Origin: Rhodobacter sp.
GTDB lineage: Bacteria; Pseudomonadota; Alphaproteobacteria; Rhodobacterales; Rhodobacteraceae
Length of the DNA: 60,003 nucleotides
Direction of reading: 5' to 3'
NCBI GenBank assembly: GCA_020251025.1
Contig: JADCDI010000040.1
Coordinates: forward strand, 64,714 to 124,716
The notes under the pieces were generated by a model. That model saw only the letters and a list, made by a program, of their open reading frames with translations, did no database searches and was not told the DNA's origin. Positions 29,766 through 38,897 of this stretch are shown one piece after another. The translations under genes and the position numbers were made by a program. The number at the start of each line of letters is the position of its first letter. Position 1 is the first letter of the stretch.

Positions 29766-30917
29766 TCAGGCGCTGTCCACCCCCATCGCCGCCAGAACCG
29801 ACCGCGCGGCGCGCAGCCCGGGCGGGTCGCCACCCTGGCCAAGACGCTGCATCGTCAGGCGCATCGCCGCAAGCTGCGCATCCCGCGCCGGGCCGGGACC
29901 GATCAGCCCAAGCAGCGCCGGGGCGATCAGGTCAGGCGTGCATCGCCCCCCCAGGAATTCAGGCACAACGCGCGTTTCCGACACCAGGTTGACCAGTGTG
30001 ACGGTATCGACCCGCGCCATGCGGCGCATCAGCCACATGGTCAGCGGGTGCATGTCATAGGCAATGACCATCGGCACGCCGTTCGCCGCCAGTTCCAGCG
30101 ACACGGTGCCAGAGGCGGCAATCGCAACATCGGCGGCGGCAAAGGCTGCCCGCCTGGCCTCGGGCGCCTCGATAATCCGGGGGCGGATCGGCCAGTCTGC
30201 CGTAACATCCTCGACCATGGCCGCGACCTGGTGCAGCGTCAGCACCACAACCTGCGCCTGCGGAAAGGCCGACCGCAGACGGTCCAGCACACCGCCGATC
30301 ACCGGGGCAAGACGGGCCACCTCGCCCCGGCGCGATCCGGGCAGGGCAAGAACAAGCGGCCCGCCGCCCCCGAGCCCGGCGCGAAAGGCCAGCGCTTCGG
30401 CGGCGCTGGCGCGGGGGGCGGATACCACGGGATGTCCGACGAAATCGCAGGTCATCCCGGCGTCCGTCATATAGGGCGGCTCGAAGGGCAGCAGGGCCAG
30501 CACATGGTCGATCACCGCGGCCATCCTGGCGGCGCGCCCCGGACGCCAGGCCCAGACCGAGGGGGCAACGTAATGGATGGTGCGCAGGTCCGGCCGGGCG
30601 GCGCGCACGATCCGGGCGACGCGCAGCACAAAGTCGGGGCTGTCAATGGTGATCAGCGCATCCGGTTCCGCCGCCAGCACATCGGCGGCGGCCTCGCGGA
30701 TGCGCCGTTTCAGGTGGGCGTATTTCGGCAGCACTTCTGCCAGCCCCATGACCGAAAGCTCGTCCATCGCAAACAGGCTGTGCAGCCCTTCGGCCTGCAT
30801 CAGCGGCCCGCCGATGCCCTGCACCTGCAGATCGGGCCGCAGCACCCTCAGCCCGGCCAGAAGCGCCGCCCCCAGCGCATCGCCCGAGGCTTCGCCCGCA
30901 ATGAGATACAGCCTCAT
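29766..30917 (-). CDS. lpxB: Lipid-A-disaccharide synthase LpxB
   Basis: This 383-residue GT19 glycosyltransferase joins UDP-2,3-diacylglucosamine and lipid X to make lipid A disaccharide at the inner membrane. The start MRLYLIAGEASGDALGAALL contains the conserved GEASGD. Other family segments: YVAPSVWAWRPGRAARMA, FEPPYMTDAGMTCDFVGHPV, and LALPGSRRGEVARL. An ATG at 30917 overlaps the lpxI stop by ATGA, which decides the start over a GTG five codons earlier. It is the last gene of the leftward envelope block and converges with mnmA. Confidence 0.96.
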   Translation of the reverse strand: MRLYLIAGEASGDALGAALLAGLRVLRPDLQVQGIGGPLMQAEGLHSLFAMDELSVMGLAEVLPKYAHLKRRIREAAADVLAAEPDALITIDSPDFVLRVARIVRAARPDLRTIHYVAPSVWAWRPGRAARMAAVIDHVLALLPFEPPYMTDAGMTCDFVGHPVVSAPRASAAEALAFRAGLGGGGPLVLALPGSRRGEVARLAPVIGGVLDRLRSAFPQAQVVVLTLHQVAAMVEDVTADWPIRPRIIEAPEARRAAFAAADVAIAASGTVSLELAANGVPMVIAYDMHPLTMWLMRRMARVDTVTLVNLVSETRVVPEFLGGRCTPDLIAPALLGLIGPGPARDAQLAAMRLTMQRLGQGGDPPGLRAARSVLAAMGVDSA

Positions 30918-31732
30918 GCCCCGCGCGACCACAGGAACAGACCTTTCTCCTGCGCTGCGGCGACTGTGGCAGCGCGGTTCAGCAGCAGAACACCGCCGGC
31001 CGCCCAGGCAAGGCCCGCAAGACCCGCTGCGGCAGCCTGCACCACCGTTGCCGGGCCAATGGCGGGCAGATCAACCCGGCGGTCCTGGCCGGGTTTCGGG
31101 GCCTTGTAAAGCAGACCGCGCGCCCCGTTCGGGTCGGGCCGCAGCGCGGCCCCGGTCCGGGCGACGAAGTCAAGCAGGGCATCGGTGCCGGGCAGTGCCT
31201 CGACACCAAGGCAAAGCCCCTGGGCCACAACGGCCCCCTGCCCAACATCGACCGCACCAAGCGCCTGCACGATCAGCGCCGCACGGGCGGCATCAAGCCG
31301 GTCTTCCTCGGTTACCGTGCCGGCCAGAATGCCGGGACCGGGCACAAGATCGGGCACGACCTGATCCACCCCCACAACCTCCAGGCCCCAGTCCTCAAAG
31401 ACGGAGATGACACCGCGCAGGGCGGCATCGTCGCCGCCCCGCATCGCGGCCAGCAGGTGCGGCACCAGCCGGGCCGTTGCCGGATCGAACAGCGCCGGGT
31501 CAAGCCGGGGGCGCTGCACGGCCCCGGCAAAGACCACGCGGGTCACGCCCTGATCCGCAAGGTGATCCAGAAACGGCACCAGCCGCTCGACGCGGAAGAC
31601 AAGATCGGGCACCAGCCCTTCGGGGGCAAACCCCTCGGGTGCCGCCACAAGGGGGCGCTCAAGGGCAGCCGCCACGATGGCGGCAAGCCCCCCGCGCCCG
31701 GCGATGACGGCGATACGCCCGGCCCCGGTCAT
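30914..31732 (-). CDS. lpxI: UDP-2,3-diacylglucosamine pyrophosphatase LpxI (DUF1009)
   Basis: This 272-residue protein is LpxI, the alphaproteobacterial replacement for LpxH, hydrolysing UDP-2,3-diacylglucosamine to lipid X. Family segments include IAVIAGRGGLAAIVAAALER at the N-terminus, VFAGAVQRPRLDPALFDPAT, and PGILAGTVTEEDRLDAAR, followed by a QGLCLGVEALPGTDALLDFV region. It overlaps lpxA by ATGA at its start and lpxB by ATGA at its end, as is usual for the lpxA-lpxI-lpxB unit. Confidence 0.94.
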   Translation of the reverse strand: MTGAGRIAVIAGRGGLAAIVAAALERPLVAAPEGFAPEGLVPDLVFRVERLVPFLDHLADQGVTRVVFAGAVQRPRLDPALFDPATARLVPHLLAAMRGGDDAALRGVISVFEDWGLEVVGVDQVVPDLVPGPGILAGTVTEEDRLDAARAALIVQALGAVDVGQGAVVAQGLCLGVEALPGTDALLDFVARTGAALRPDPNGARGLLYKAPKPGQDRRVDLPAIGPATVVQAAAAGLAGLAWAAGGVLLLNRAATVAAAQEKGLFLWSRGA

Positions 31733-32526
31733 TTCGGCGTCAGAAAGGACCGGTCCGAATTGGACAGGATGAAATCGGTGATCTCGCGGACATGCACGCT
31801 GTCGGTTTCCTCTGAAAGCTTGCGGGCGCGGTCCAGAAAGGTGCCCTCGCCCTGCGCCAGCATCTGATAGGCGGCGCGCAGCGACATGATTTCGGCCCGC
31901 TCCACCCCGCGCCGTTTCAGCCCGACAAGATTAAGCCCGTCCAGCTCTCCGCGCGGCCCCTGCACCAGGCCGTAGGGCAACACATCATTGGTCACCATGG
32001 TGACGGCCCCGATGATGGCCCCGCGCCCGATCCGGACCCATTGATGCACGCCCGACAGGCCGCCGACAATCACATCGTCGCCCAGAACGCAGTGCCCGGC
32101 GATGGCAACATGATTGACCAGGATCACGCGGTCGCCGATCTGGGCGTCATGGCCCACATGGGCACCGGTCATGATCAGGCAGTCGTCCCCGATGCGCGTG
32201 ATGCCACCGCCCCCGTCGGTGCCGGTGTTCAGCGTGGCCCCTTCGCGGATCCTGCAACGCCGCCCGATGACAAGGCGCGTGTGTTCCCCGCGATACTTCA
32301 GGTCCTGCGGCACTTCGCCCACGGTGGCAAAGGGAAAGATCACCGTCCCGTCGCCGATCTCGGTCCAGCCGGTGACAACGGCATGGCTTTTGACCGTGAC
32401 ACCGGGGTGCAGCGTGACCTCGGCACCGATCACGGCAAAGGGGCCGATGACGCAGCCCGCGCCAATCACCGCCCCGTCCGCGATGACCGCAGAAGGATGA
32501 ACCTGCGCCTGGGGCGATAGGGTCAT
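31729..32526 (-). CDS. lpxA: UDP-N-acetylglucosamine acyltransferase LpxA
   Basis: This 265-residue enzyme catalyses the first step of lipid A synthesis. It is a left-handed beta-helix of hexapeptide repeats (VIADGAVIGAGCVIGPFAVI) followed by a helical C-terminal domain. The catalytic His lies in DCLIMTGAHVGHDAQIGDRV, and the typical GGLSGVHQWVRIGRGAIIGA follows. Length is normal. Six bases separate it from fabZ. Confidence 0.96.
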   Translation of the reverse strand: MTLSPQAQVHPSAVIADGAVIGAGCVIGPFAVIGAEVTLHPGVTVKSHAVVTGWTEIGDGTVIFPFATVGEVPQDLKYRGEHTRLVIGRRCRIREGATLNTGTDGGGGITRIGDDCLIMTGAHVGHDAQIGDRVILVNHVAIAGHCVLGDDVIVGGLSGVHQWVRIGRGAIIGAVTMVTNDVLPYGLVQGPRGELDGLNLVGLKRRGVERAEIMSLRAAYQMLAQGEGTFLDRARKLSEETDSVHVREITDFILSNSDRSFLTPK

Positions 32527-32532
32527 CTTTGG

Positions 32533-33006
32533 TCAGGCCTTCGGCACATCGAACATGGCCATGAAGGTGGCTTCGCAGCACAGGTCCGCCCCAACCATCG
32601 CCCTGCCTTCGAACTTCCACACCCGCCCGCCGCCGCGCAGCGCCCGCACATGCAGCTCCAGCACGTCGCCGGGCACGACCTTGCGGCGGAATTTCACACC
32701 GTCGACCCCCATGAAGAAGACATTCGCCTTCTTGTCCACCAGGTCCATCGACAATCCCACCAGCACGCCCGAGGTCTGGGCCATCGCCTCGATGATCAAC
32801 ACGCCCGGAAAGATCGGCATGCCGGGAAAGTGGCCCTGAAACTGCGGTTCGTTGAAGGTCACGTTCTTGATGCCGACACAGGACTGGTCCATCACGATGT
32901 CCTGCACCCTGTCGATCATCAGGAAGGGATAGCGGTGGGGAATGATCCGCTGGATCAGGGAAAGATCGGCAGTGGCCTGGGCCGGGGTTACGGCGGAATC
33001 GGGCAT
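32533..33006 (-). CDS. fabZ: 3-hydroxyacyl-ACP dehydratase FabZ
   Basis: This 157-residue hotdog-fold enzyme dehydrates 3-hydroxyacyl-ACP in fatty-acid elongation. The active-site helix [20 protein letters not shown] holds the catalytic His and, further on, Glu. [17 protein letters not shown] at the N-terminus is typical. It precedes lpxA as in many Gram-negatives, coupling acyl-chain supply to lipid A synthesis. No lpxD gene lies between it and ompH. Confidence 0.96.
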   Translation of the reverse strand: MPDSAVTPAQATADLSLIQRIIPHRYPFLMIDRVQDIVMDQSCVGIKNVTFNEPQFQGHFPGMPIFPGVLIIEAMAQTSGVLVGLSMDLVDKKANVFFMGVDGVKFRRKVVPGDVLELHVRALRGGGRVWKFEGRAMVGADLCCEATFMAMFDVPKA

Positions 33007-33098
33007 CGCGCACTCCTTGCGACGTCAAAGGGATTGCGCTGCGGCGCATCTCTGCCGATGGTTAGCAACCTTGGCCCGCCGAAACAAGCGCGGCGGTC

Positions 33099-33692
33099 CT
33101 AGTCCTGGCTGGCGGCGGGTGGCGGATCGGCAGCGGGTTCGGGAACCGTCCCCGTGTTCAGCAGCGTCCGGTCAATCCGGTCGATCGCAAGGTCGGTGAT
33201 GTCGATGGTGGGACTGGACCAGATCACCAGGGCCCGATCAAGAATAAGCTCGGCTCCCATTTCGGTCCTGATCTGATTGAGGATCGGGACAACCTTTTGC
33301 AGAAAAGCCCGCTGCGACTGGTCTTGCCGCATCGACAGATCGCGCACCCTGGCATCGCGCGCGCGGCGGATCTCCTTCACCTTTGCATCAAAGGCCTTCG
33401 CAAGGGTCTGGAACTCTGCGGCGGGAAGGGTTGGGCGCCGCTCCGCCAGCGCGGCTTCCTCGGCCTCCAGCGCGGCTTCCAGACTGCGGTTTTCCGCAGC
33501 CAGCGCCTTTGCCTCGGCATCGATCGCAGCCTGGGTCTGCCGACCATAGCGCGAGTCGGCGTAAAGCCGGTTCTGGTCAAGCGTCAGGATCGGACCTGCC
33601 GTGGCAACCGGTTCACCCAGCGACATCTGCGCCGCAGCCGGACCAGCCACCAGCAGGCAACAGGACAGGACAATCAGGCAGAACAGGCGCAT
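33099..33692 (-). CDS. Periplasmic OmpH/Skp-family chaperone
   Basis: This 197-residue protein has a signal peptide (LIVLSCCLLVAGPAAAQ, cleavage near residue 22) and a long helical, coiled-coil middle (AIDAEAKALAAENRSLEAAL and following), typical of Skp/OmpH, which carries outer-membrane proteins to the BAM complex. The C-terminal domain LILDRALVIWSSPTIDITDL is also typical. A Pro/Ala-rich tail ends it. Its ATG overlaps the bamA stop by one base, supporting a joint role in outer-membrane protein assembly. Confidence 0.9.
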   Translation of the reverse strand: MRLFCLIVLSCCLLVAGPAAAQMSLGEPVATAGPILTLDQNRLYADSRYGRQTQAAIDAEAKALAAENRSLEAALEAEEAALAERRPTLPAAEFQTLAKAFDAKVKEIRRARDARVRDLSMRQDQSQRAFLQKVVPILNQIRTEMGAELILDRALVIWSSPTIDITDLAIDRIDRTLLNTGTVPEPAADPPPAASQD

Positions 33693-36034
33693 CAGAAGGT
33701 CGTTGACACGGTCAGGTCGAAATTCTGTTCCCTGTCGTAGTCTTCCCTGACGATGGCCCTGGTGAAGTTGAAGCGCAGCGGGCCGATCGGCGTGGTCCAG
33801 AAGACCGATACGCCCAAGACCGCGCGCAGATTGAAGCTGTCATCCACAGGTCCGCCTGTTCCCTTGATATCGTTGAGCGACCAGACAGAGCCTGCATCCA
33901 TGAAAACGCCCCCCTTGAGGCCGTATTCATTCGGGATGCCAAGGGGGAATTCCGCCTCGAGCCGCGCCACGGCGGAATAGTTGCCGCCCAGCGCATCCTG
34001 GTTCACCGCCGTCAGGTCGCGCGGACCGATGCCGTTGGATTCAAAGCCGCGGATCTCGCCGTTGCCGAAATTGCGGTCGGTCACACGGCTGTCGTCATCA
34101 ATCATGTTCAGGGCCGAAGCTTCAAAGGTGGCCCGCAAGGTCACCTCTTCGTTCAGGACACGGCGTTCGATTCTGGCAAGGGCGGTGGTCGTGATCGATT
34201 GCACATCGCCGCCGATCCCGGCGAAATCCTGACCAAAGCGCAACTGCACACCGCCCAGCGGGTTAAGCGCCCCGGTGCGGGTATCATAATCGTACAGATA
34301 GCCAAGCGCGCTTGTGACAAGCGACCCACGGTCCGCATCACGCTTGAGAATGGTCGAGGAGTTGACGCTGACATCGGTCAACTGTTCCCTCTTGGCAAGA
34401 TAGCGCAGCTCGATGCGCGCGTAATCGCCCGTCGGGAAGGCCAGCGACGTCCGCCCGCCCAGCGTATCTGTGTTGTAAAATGAGTTGAACTGCCGGGTGT
34501 TGGACGAGAAGAAGGACAGGCGGAACCCAAGATCCCGGTCCAGAAAGGCCGGCTCGAAGAAGTTGGCAGAGGCATCAAGGTTGTCCGATCCGCCCGAAAT
34601 ACTCAATCCAAGGGTCTGCCCCCGGCCAAGAAAGTTCGTCTCGGTGAAACCAAGGTTCAGCCCGACCCCGTCGGACACCGAAAAGCTGGCCCCCAGCGAC
34701 AGCGTGCCTGTCGGTTGCTCCTCTACATCGACGTTGACGATGACCTGATCCGCGGCGGTGCCAGGCTCGCTGGTGACCTGCACATCCGAGAAAAAGCCAA
34801 GGGCGCGAATGCGTTCGGCAGCACGGCGGATTTCGCGCGGATTGAACGGATCGCCTTCGACCGTGCGGAACTCGCGCCGGACAACCTCGTCCAGCGTGGT
34901 GGTATTGCCTTCGATGTCGATGCGCTCCACAAAGATGCGCGGCCCGCGGGTAATGGCGAAAGTGACATCAAGCGTCAGGTCGCGGTCATTGCGGGTAACG
35001 CGCGGCTCCACCCGGATGAAGTTCAGACCCTGCTGCAGGGCAAGGTTTTCCATCCGTGCGATGTTGTTGTCGATGACGGACGGGGAATAGGTCACGCCCG
35101 GGCGCAGTCGCAGCACATCAGCAAAGGGCGCGGGATCGATCTCGGGAACCTCGCTGATGGCATCGACCTTGCCGACGCGGAAGCTTTGGCCTTCGCGCAG
35201 GGTGAATGTAACGAAAAAGCCGTCCCTCTCTGCCGAGACGGCAGAGGTGGCATCCAGCACCTCGAAATCGACGAATCCGCGTGCAGCGTAGAAATCGCGC
35301 AAAAGCTGCTTGTCAAGCTCGATCCGGTCGGCAATGAAGGTGTCGGCCCGGATGAAGGTGCGCAGCAGGCCCGCCTGCTTGGTTTCCAGCACCTGGCGCA
35401 GGCGGCGGTCGGAAAAGGCGCGGTTGCCGACGAAGGCCAGCCTCTCCACCTCGACCACACGGCCTTCGGTGATCTCAAAGACAAGGTCCACGCGGTTTTC
35501 CGACCGGCGGATGATCCTGGGGGTGACCGTCGCCGAAATGCGGCCCGCCGCCGTATAGGCTTCTGCGATAGCGGCGGCATCGGCCTCGGCCTGGGCGGGC
35601 GAATAGACGCGGCGCGATTCGGATTTAACGACGGCGTCAATCTCTTCGTCGCTGAGGCGTCTGTTGCCCTCAAAGCTGATGACGTTGATCGTCGGGTATT
35701 CCCTGACGCGGAACACAAGCACGCTGCCCCCGGTCTCCACATCGACCGTCTCGAAAAGGCCGGAGTTCACCACGGCCTGAACGGCGTCGTTCAATTGCCC
35801 TGCTGTCAGGGTCTGGCCCGCACTGATTCCCGCATAGCGCAGCACCGTTGCGCTGTCGACGCGCTGGTTACCCTCGACGCTCACGCCTGAAAACTGGTAA
35901 TCCTGCGCCAGGACAGCGGTTGCAAGAAAAAGCCAAAATGCTGAAATCAGGGCTGAAAGGGCCAGAAACAGATGACGTCCCGGATGCAGGCCCATGACTT
36001 TGGCGGTCGCCGTTGCGGCTGACTTCTGCTGCAT
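33692..36034 (-). CDS. bamA: Outer-membrane protein assembly factor BamA
   Basis: This 780-residue protein is the central BAM subunit. A signal peptide (LFLALSALISAFWLFLATAV, cut after LAQ) is followed by five POTRA domains; the first starts DYQFSGVSVEGNQRVDSATV. The beta-barrel runs from about residue 430 (LSLGASFSVSDGVGLNLGFT) to a terminal Phe in TVSTTF, the usual barrel insertion signal. I chose the ATG at 36034 since it gives a normal signal peptide; an upstream ATG adds 44 Arg/Pro-rich residues. A perfect TTGACA lies about 55 bases above. Confidence 0.95.
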   Translation of the reverse strand: MQQKSAATATAKVMGLHPGRHLFLALSALISAFWLFLATAVLAQDYQFSGVSVEGNQRVDSATVLRYAGISAGQTLTAGQLNDAVQAVVNSGLFETVDVETGGSVLVFRVREYPTINVISFEGNRRLSDEEIDAVVKSESRRVYSPAQAEADAAAIAEAYTAAGRISATVTPRIIRRSENRVDLVFEITEGRVVEVERLAFVGNRAFSDRRLRQVLETKQAGLLRTFIRADTFIADRIELDKQLLRDFYAARGFVDFEVLDATSAVSAERDGFFVTFTLREGQSFRVGKVDAISEVPEIDPAPFADVLRLRPGVTYSPSVIDNNIARMENLALQQGLNFIRVEPRVTRNDRDLTLDVTFAITRGPRIFVERIDIEGNTTTLDEVVRREFRTVEGDPFNPREIRRAAERIRALGFFSDVQVTSEPGTAADQVIVNVDVEEQPTGTLSLGASFSVSDGVGLNLGFTETNFLGRGQTLGLSISGGSDNLDASANFFEPAFLDRDLGFRLSFFSSNTRQFNSFYNTDTLGGRTSLAFPTGDYARIELRYLAKREQLTDVSVNSSTILKRDADRGSLVTSALGYLYDYDTRTGALNPLGGVQLRFGQDFAGIGGDVQSITTTALARIERRVLNEEVTLRATFEASALNMIDDDSRVTDRNFGNGEIRGFESNGIGPRDLTAVNQDALGGNYSAVARLEAEFPLGIPNEYGLKGGVFMDAGSVWSLNDIKGTGGPVDDSFNLRAVLGVSVFWTTPIGPLRFNFTRAIVREDYDREQNFDLTVSTTF

Positions 36035-36383
36035 TTCCCGACCACCCCGTCCTGCACAAGGTCTTTGACTAGCGGTATTGACCGGGGTTGTCAAAAGCCT
36101 GTGGCGCGGCACCGACGCGGTCTGCGGGCAGGCTGTACCGGGGGGCGTCCTGCGGGATGAAGACATCGGCGACGCGCAGCGGCCGGCCCCGCAAAGGCCC
36201 CGGCCGGAACGCCGGCGATGACGGTGTCACGCCCGGAAACCCCGTTCGGGTTCACAATGCCCGCGCAAGGGCGGCCCCGGCGAACGCCCGGCAGGCCTCG
36301 TCTGCCGCGATCTTCTTGCCCCGGGCCGGGGCCGGTCTGCCGCCGGGCCGCAGCACCTTGGGCACAGGGGTGCTGACACCGGT
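36035..36383. other. 349-bp gap between rseP and bamA
   Basis: This stretch holds no gene I can support. Near bamA it contains the inverted repeat TTGAC-N7-GTCAA (36078-36094), including a minus-strand TTGACA. Around 36181-36215 there is a GC-rich hairpin (CGGCCGG with CCGGCCG). A minus-strand reading frame from a GTG at 36230 to the stop at 36069 encodes 53 residues, including PLRVADVFIPQDAPRYSLPA, which looks protein-like, but without a clear ribosome-binding site; it may be a gene remnant. Confidence 0.5.
36066..36094 (-). promoter_or_regulatory. Possible bamA promoter
   Basis: A consensus -35 TTGACA (36094-36089) points toward bamA. The -10 region about 17 bases on (TAGTCA) is poor, so the assignment is weak. 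The -35 lies inside an imperfect palindrome TTGAC-N7-GTCAA. Confidence 0.3.
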
Positions 36384-37721
36384 TCAGGGGCAGAAAATGT
36401 CATTCGAAAGCGCAAACAGCATCAGAGAGATGATCACGGCAAGCCCCCCCGCCATCAGAAGACGCAAGGCCCTGTCCGACGGCGGGCGGCCCGTCACCGC
36501 CTCGAACGCGTGAAACACCAGATGTCCGCCGTCCAGGACCGGGACCGGGATCAGGTTGGCGAACCCGACGGCGGTCGAAAGCATTGCGATGAACCACAGG
36601 AAACTGGCCAGCCCCAGTGTTGCCGCCGCGCCCGAGGTTTCGGCGATGGTGATCGGACCGCTGAGATTGCAGGTGCTGATCGCCCCGGTAATCATGTGTC
36701 CAAGGCCCGAAACCGTCAGGGTGATCGCCCCCCAGGTCTGCTGCGCACCCAAGCTTATCGCCTCGATCACACCCGGCGTGCGGGTTTCCGGCACAAACGC
36801 CAGCCCGCCGGTCAGCCCGATCAGCCAGCGCGTTTCAAAACCGCCTTCCGGCAGCGGAATATCCATCCGTCGCGGTTCCAATGAGACGTCGAAAACCTCG
36901 CCCGCGCGCCAGACCGTCAGCGCCAGAGGGGCGCCGCCGGAATTGCCTACCGCCTCGCGCATCTGCGCAAAGGCCGTGACGGGCGTTCCGTCAACGGACA
37001 GGATGACATCGCCCGCCGCAAGACCCGCCTGCATGGCCGCAGAGGTGGGTTGCACTGAATACACAATCGGCGGCAAGGGAAACGGCCCGTCCAGGGTCAG
37101 CACCCGGTCCCCGCGCTGCACGCGGTAGGACACCGGGGTCACGGGTTCCAGCGCTTCGGTGACCGTGCCGAAGGTGTCGAAATCGGGGGTCTCCTGCCCG
37201 TCCACGGCCAGAATGCGGTCACCCGGCTGCAACGATGTTTCAAAGCCGGGCAGGGCCTTGACCTCTCCCACCACGGGCCTGTCGGTCGCGATTCCCTGCC
37301 AAAGGAAAAAGCCGGCAAAAAGCAGGATCGACAGCATGAAGTTGAAGGCGGGGCCTGCGGCCACCGTGGCCGACCGCGCCCAAAGCGGCGCGCCATGCAT
37401 GGTGCGGCGCAGTTCGGCCTGGCTCAGCCCGCTCATCGCCGCCGCGTCTTTGGCAGATGCGGCATTGGCATCGCCCCTGAACTTGACAAAACCGCCGAAA
37501 GGCAAGGCAGCGACCTGCCATTTGGTGCCGCGCCGGTCGGTCCGCGACATCAGCACCGGACCGAAACCGACAGAAAAGACATCGGCATCGATCCCCGACC
37601 ATCGGGCAACGATGTAATGGCCGTATTCATGCACCGCCACGATGACCGACAGGGCCACGACAAACGCAAGAAGCGTCCAGACAAAGCCGCCGAAGGACGG
37701 GATCAACGAAAAGAAATCCAA
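36384..37721 (-). CDS. rseP: Site-2 intramembrane protease RseP
   Basis: This 445-residue multi-pass membrane metalloprotease cleaves anti-sigma factors within the membrane. Zinc-binding HExxH appears as VAVHEYGHYIVARW near residue 30, and the third ligand motif as NLIPVPVLDGGHLVFHAFE near residue 385. Two PDZ domains lie between (VQPTSAAMQAGLAAGDVILS is in one). The position directly between dxr and bamA is conserved in many bacteria. It starts 3 bases after dxr. Confidence 0.95.
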   Translation of the reverse strand: MDFFSLIPSFGGFVWTLLAFVVALSVIVAVHEYGHYIVARWSGIDADVFSVGFGPVLMSRTDRRGTKWQVAALPFGGFVKFRGDANAASAKDAAAMSGLSQAELRRTMHGAPLWARSATVAAGPAFNFMLSILLFAGFFLWQGIATDRPVVGEVKALPGFETSLQPGDRILAVDGQETPDFDTFGTVTEALEPVTPVSYRVQRGDRVLTLDGPFPLPPIVYSVQPTSAAMQAGLAAGDVILSVDGTPVTAFAQMREAVGNSGGAPLALTVWRAGEVFDVSLEPRRMDIPLPEGGFETRWLIGLTGGLAFVPETRTPGVIEAISLGAQQTWGAITLTVSGLGHMITGAISTCNLSGPITIAETSGAAATLGLASFLWFIAMLSTAVGFANLIPVPVLDGGHLVFHAFEAVTGRPPSDRALRLLMAGGLAVIISLMLFALSNDIFCP

Positions 37722-37724
37722 AGT

Positions 37725-38897
37725 TTACCTCTGCCAATGACGGTGACGAACCGCGTCTTCGGTGGTCCTGCGGGCGAGATGGTCCATCGCAATCACGTCC
37801 TCAAGGGTGATAAGGGCGGTGTCGCGGCCCATCTCGCCGGACAGTCTGTTCAGCACGAAGTCAACTATGGCGGCCATGTCGGCAAATCCAACCCTGCCCG
37901 CAAGGAAGTGATCAAGGGCCACCTCTTTTGCGGCATTGAACACCGCGCCCGCCAGGCCCCGCGCCTCCATCACCGCGCGCGCCAGCCGCAGCGCGGGAAA
38001 GCGCGTCTCGTCCGGTGCCTCAAAGGTCAGGTTCGCCAGTTGCGCAAGGTCCAGCCGCGCAACAGGCACATGATCGCGGCGCGGCCAGTTGAGCGCATAG
38101 CCAATGGCATGGCGCATGTCCGCAGGCCCGAGATGGGCCATCATGCCCCCGTCACGAAAGCCCACCAGGGCATGCACGATGGATTGCGGATGGATGATCA
38201 CTTCGATCCGGTCGGGATCAAAGCCGAAGAACTCCCGCGTTTCGATCAGCTCCAGCGCCTTGTTGAACATCGAGGCGGAATCGACGGAAATGCGCCGGCC
38301 CATCGCCCAGTTCGGGTGCGCCACCGCCTCTGCCGGGGTGGCAGCCGCCATGCGCTCTGCCGGCCAGGTGCGGAACGGCCCGCCCGACGCGGTCAGGATC
38401 ACCCGTTCAACCCCTGCGGGGTCTTCGCCGGTCAGGGCCTGGAAGACGGCGGAATGTTCACTGTCCACCGGCAGGATGGTGGCCCCGTGCCGCGCGGCGG
38501 ATGCCATCAGAACCGGACCCGCCGTCACAAGGCTTTCCTTGTTGGCCAGGGCCAGGGTGCCGCCATGGGCCAGCGCCCGCATACCGGGAACCAGACCTGC
38601 CGCCCCGACAATGGCGGACATGACCCAGTCCGCCTGCCGGTCGGCGGCCTCGGCCAGGGCATCGGCCCCGGCGGCCACCTGCGTTCGCGTGCCTGCAAGG
38701 GCGTCCTTCAGGGCAGCGTAGCATTCGGGATGGGCGGTGACGGCGATATCGGCGTCAAAGCGGCGCGCCTGGGCGGCAAGCCTGTCCACCTGCCTGCCCC
38801 CGGTCAGCGCCACAACATGCACGCTGCCGGGCGTCAGCAGATCCAGCGTGTTTTCCCCGATCGAGCCGGTGGCCCCGAAAACCGAAATCCGCCGCAT
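37725..38897 (-). CDS. dxr: 1-deoxy-D-xylulose-5-phosphate reductoisomerase
   Basis: This 390-residue NADPH enzyme converts DXP to MEP, the committed step of the non-mevalonate isoprenoid pathway that feeds carotenoids, bacteriochlorophyll phytyl chains and undecaprenyl phosphate. The NADPH motif SVFGATGSIGENTLDLL is at the N-terminus. Metal/substrate segments: LPVDSEHSAVFQAL, ILTASGGPFRTWP, and NWAMGRRISVDSASMFNKAL. The ATG at 38897 overlaps the cdsA stop by one base. Confidence 0.96.
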   Translation of the reverse strand: MRRISVFGATGSIGENTLDLLTPGSVHVVALTGGRQVDRLAAQARRFDADIAVTAHPECYAALKDALAGTRTQVAAGADALAEAADRQADWVMSAIVGAAGLVPGMRALAHGGTLALANKESLVTAGPVLMASAARHGATILPVDSEHSAVFQALTGEDPAGVERVILTASGGPFRTWPAERMAAATPAEAVAHPNWAMGRRISVDSASMFNKALELIETREFFGFDPDRIEVIIHPQSIVHALVGFRDGGMMAHLGPADMRHAIGYALNWPRRDHVPVARLDLAQLANLTFEAPDETRFPALRLARAVMEARGLAGAVFNAAKEVALDHFLAGRVGFADMAAIVDFVLNRLSGEMGRDTALITLEDVIAMDHLARRTTEDAVRHRHWQR

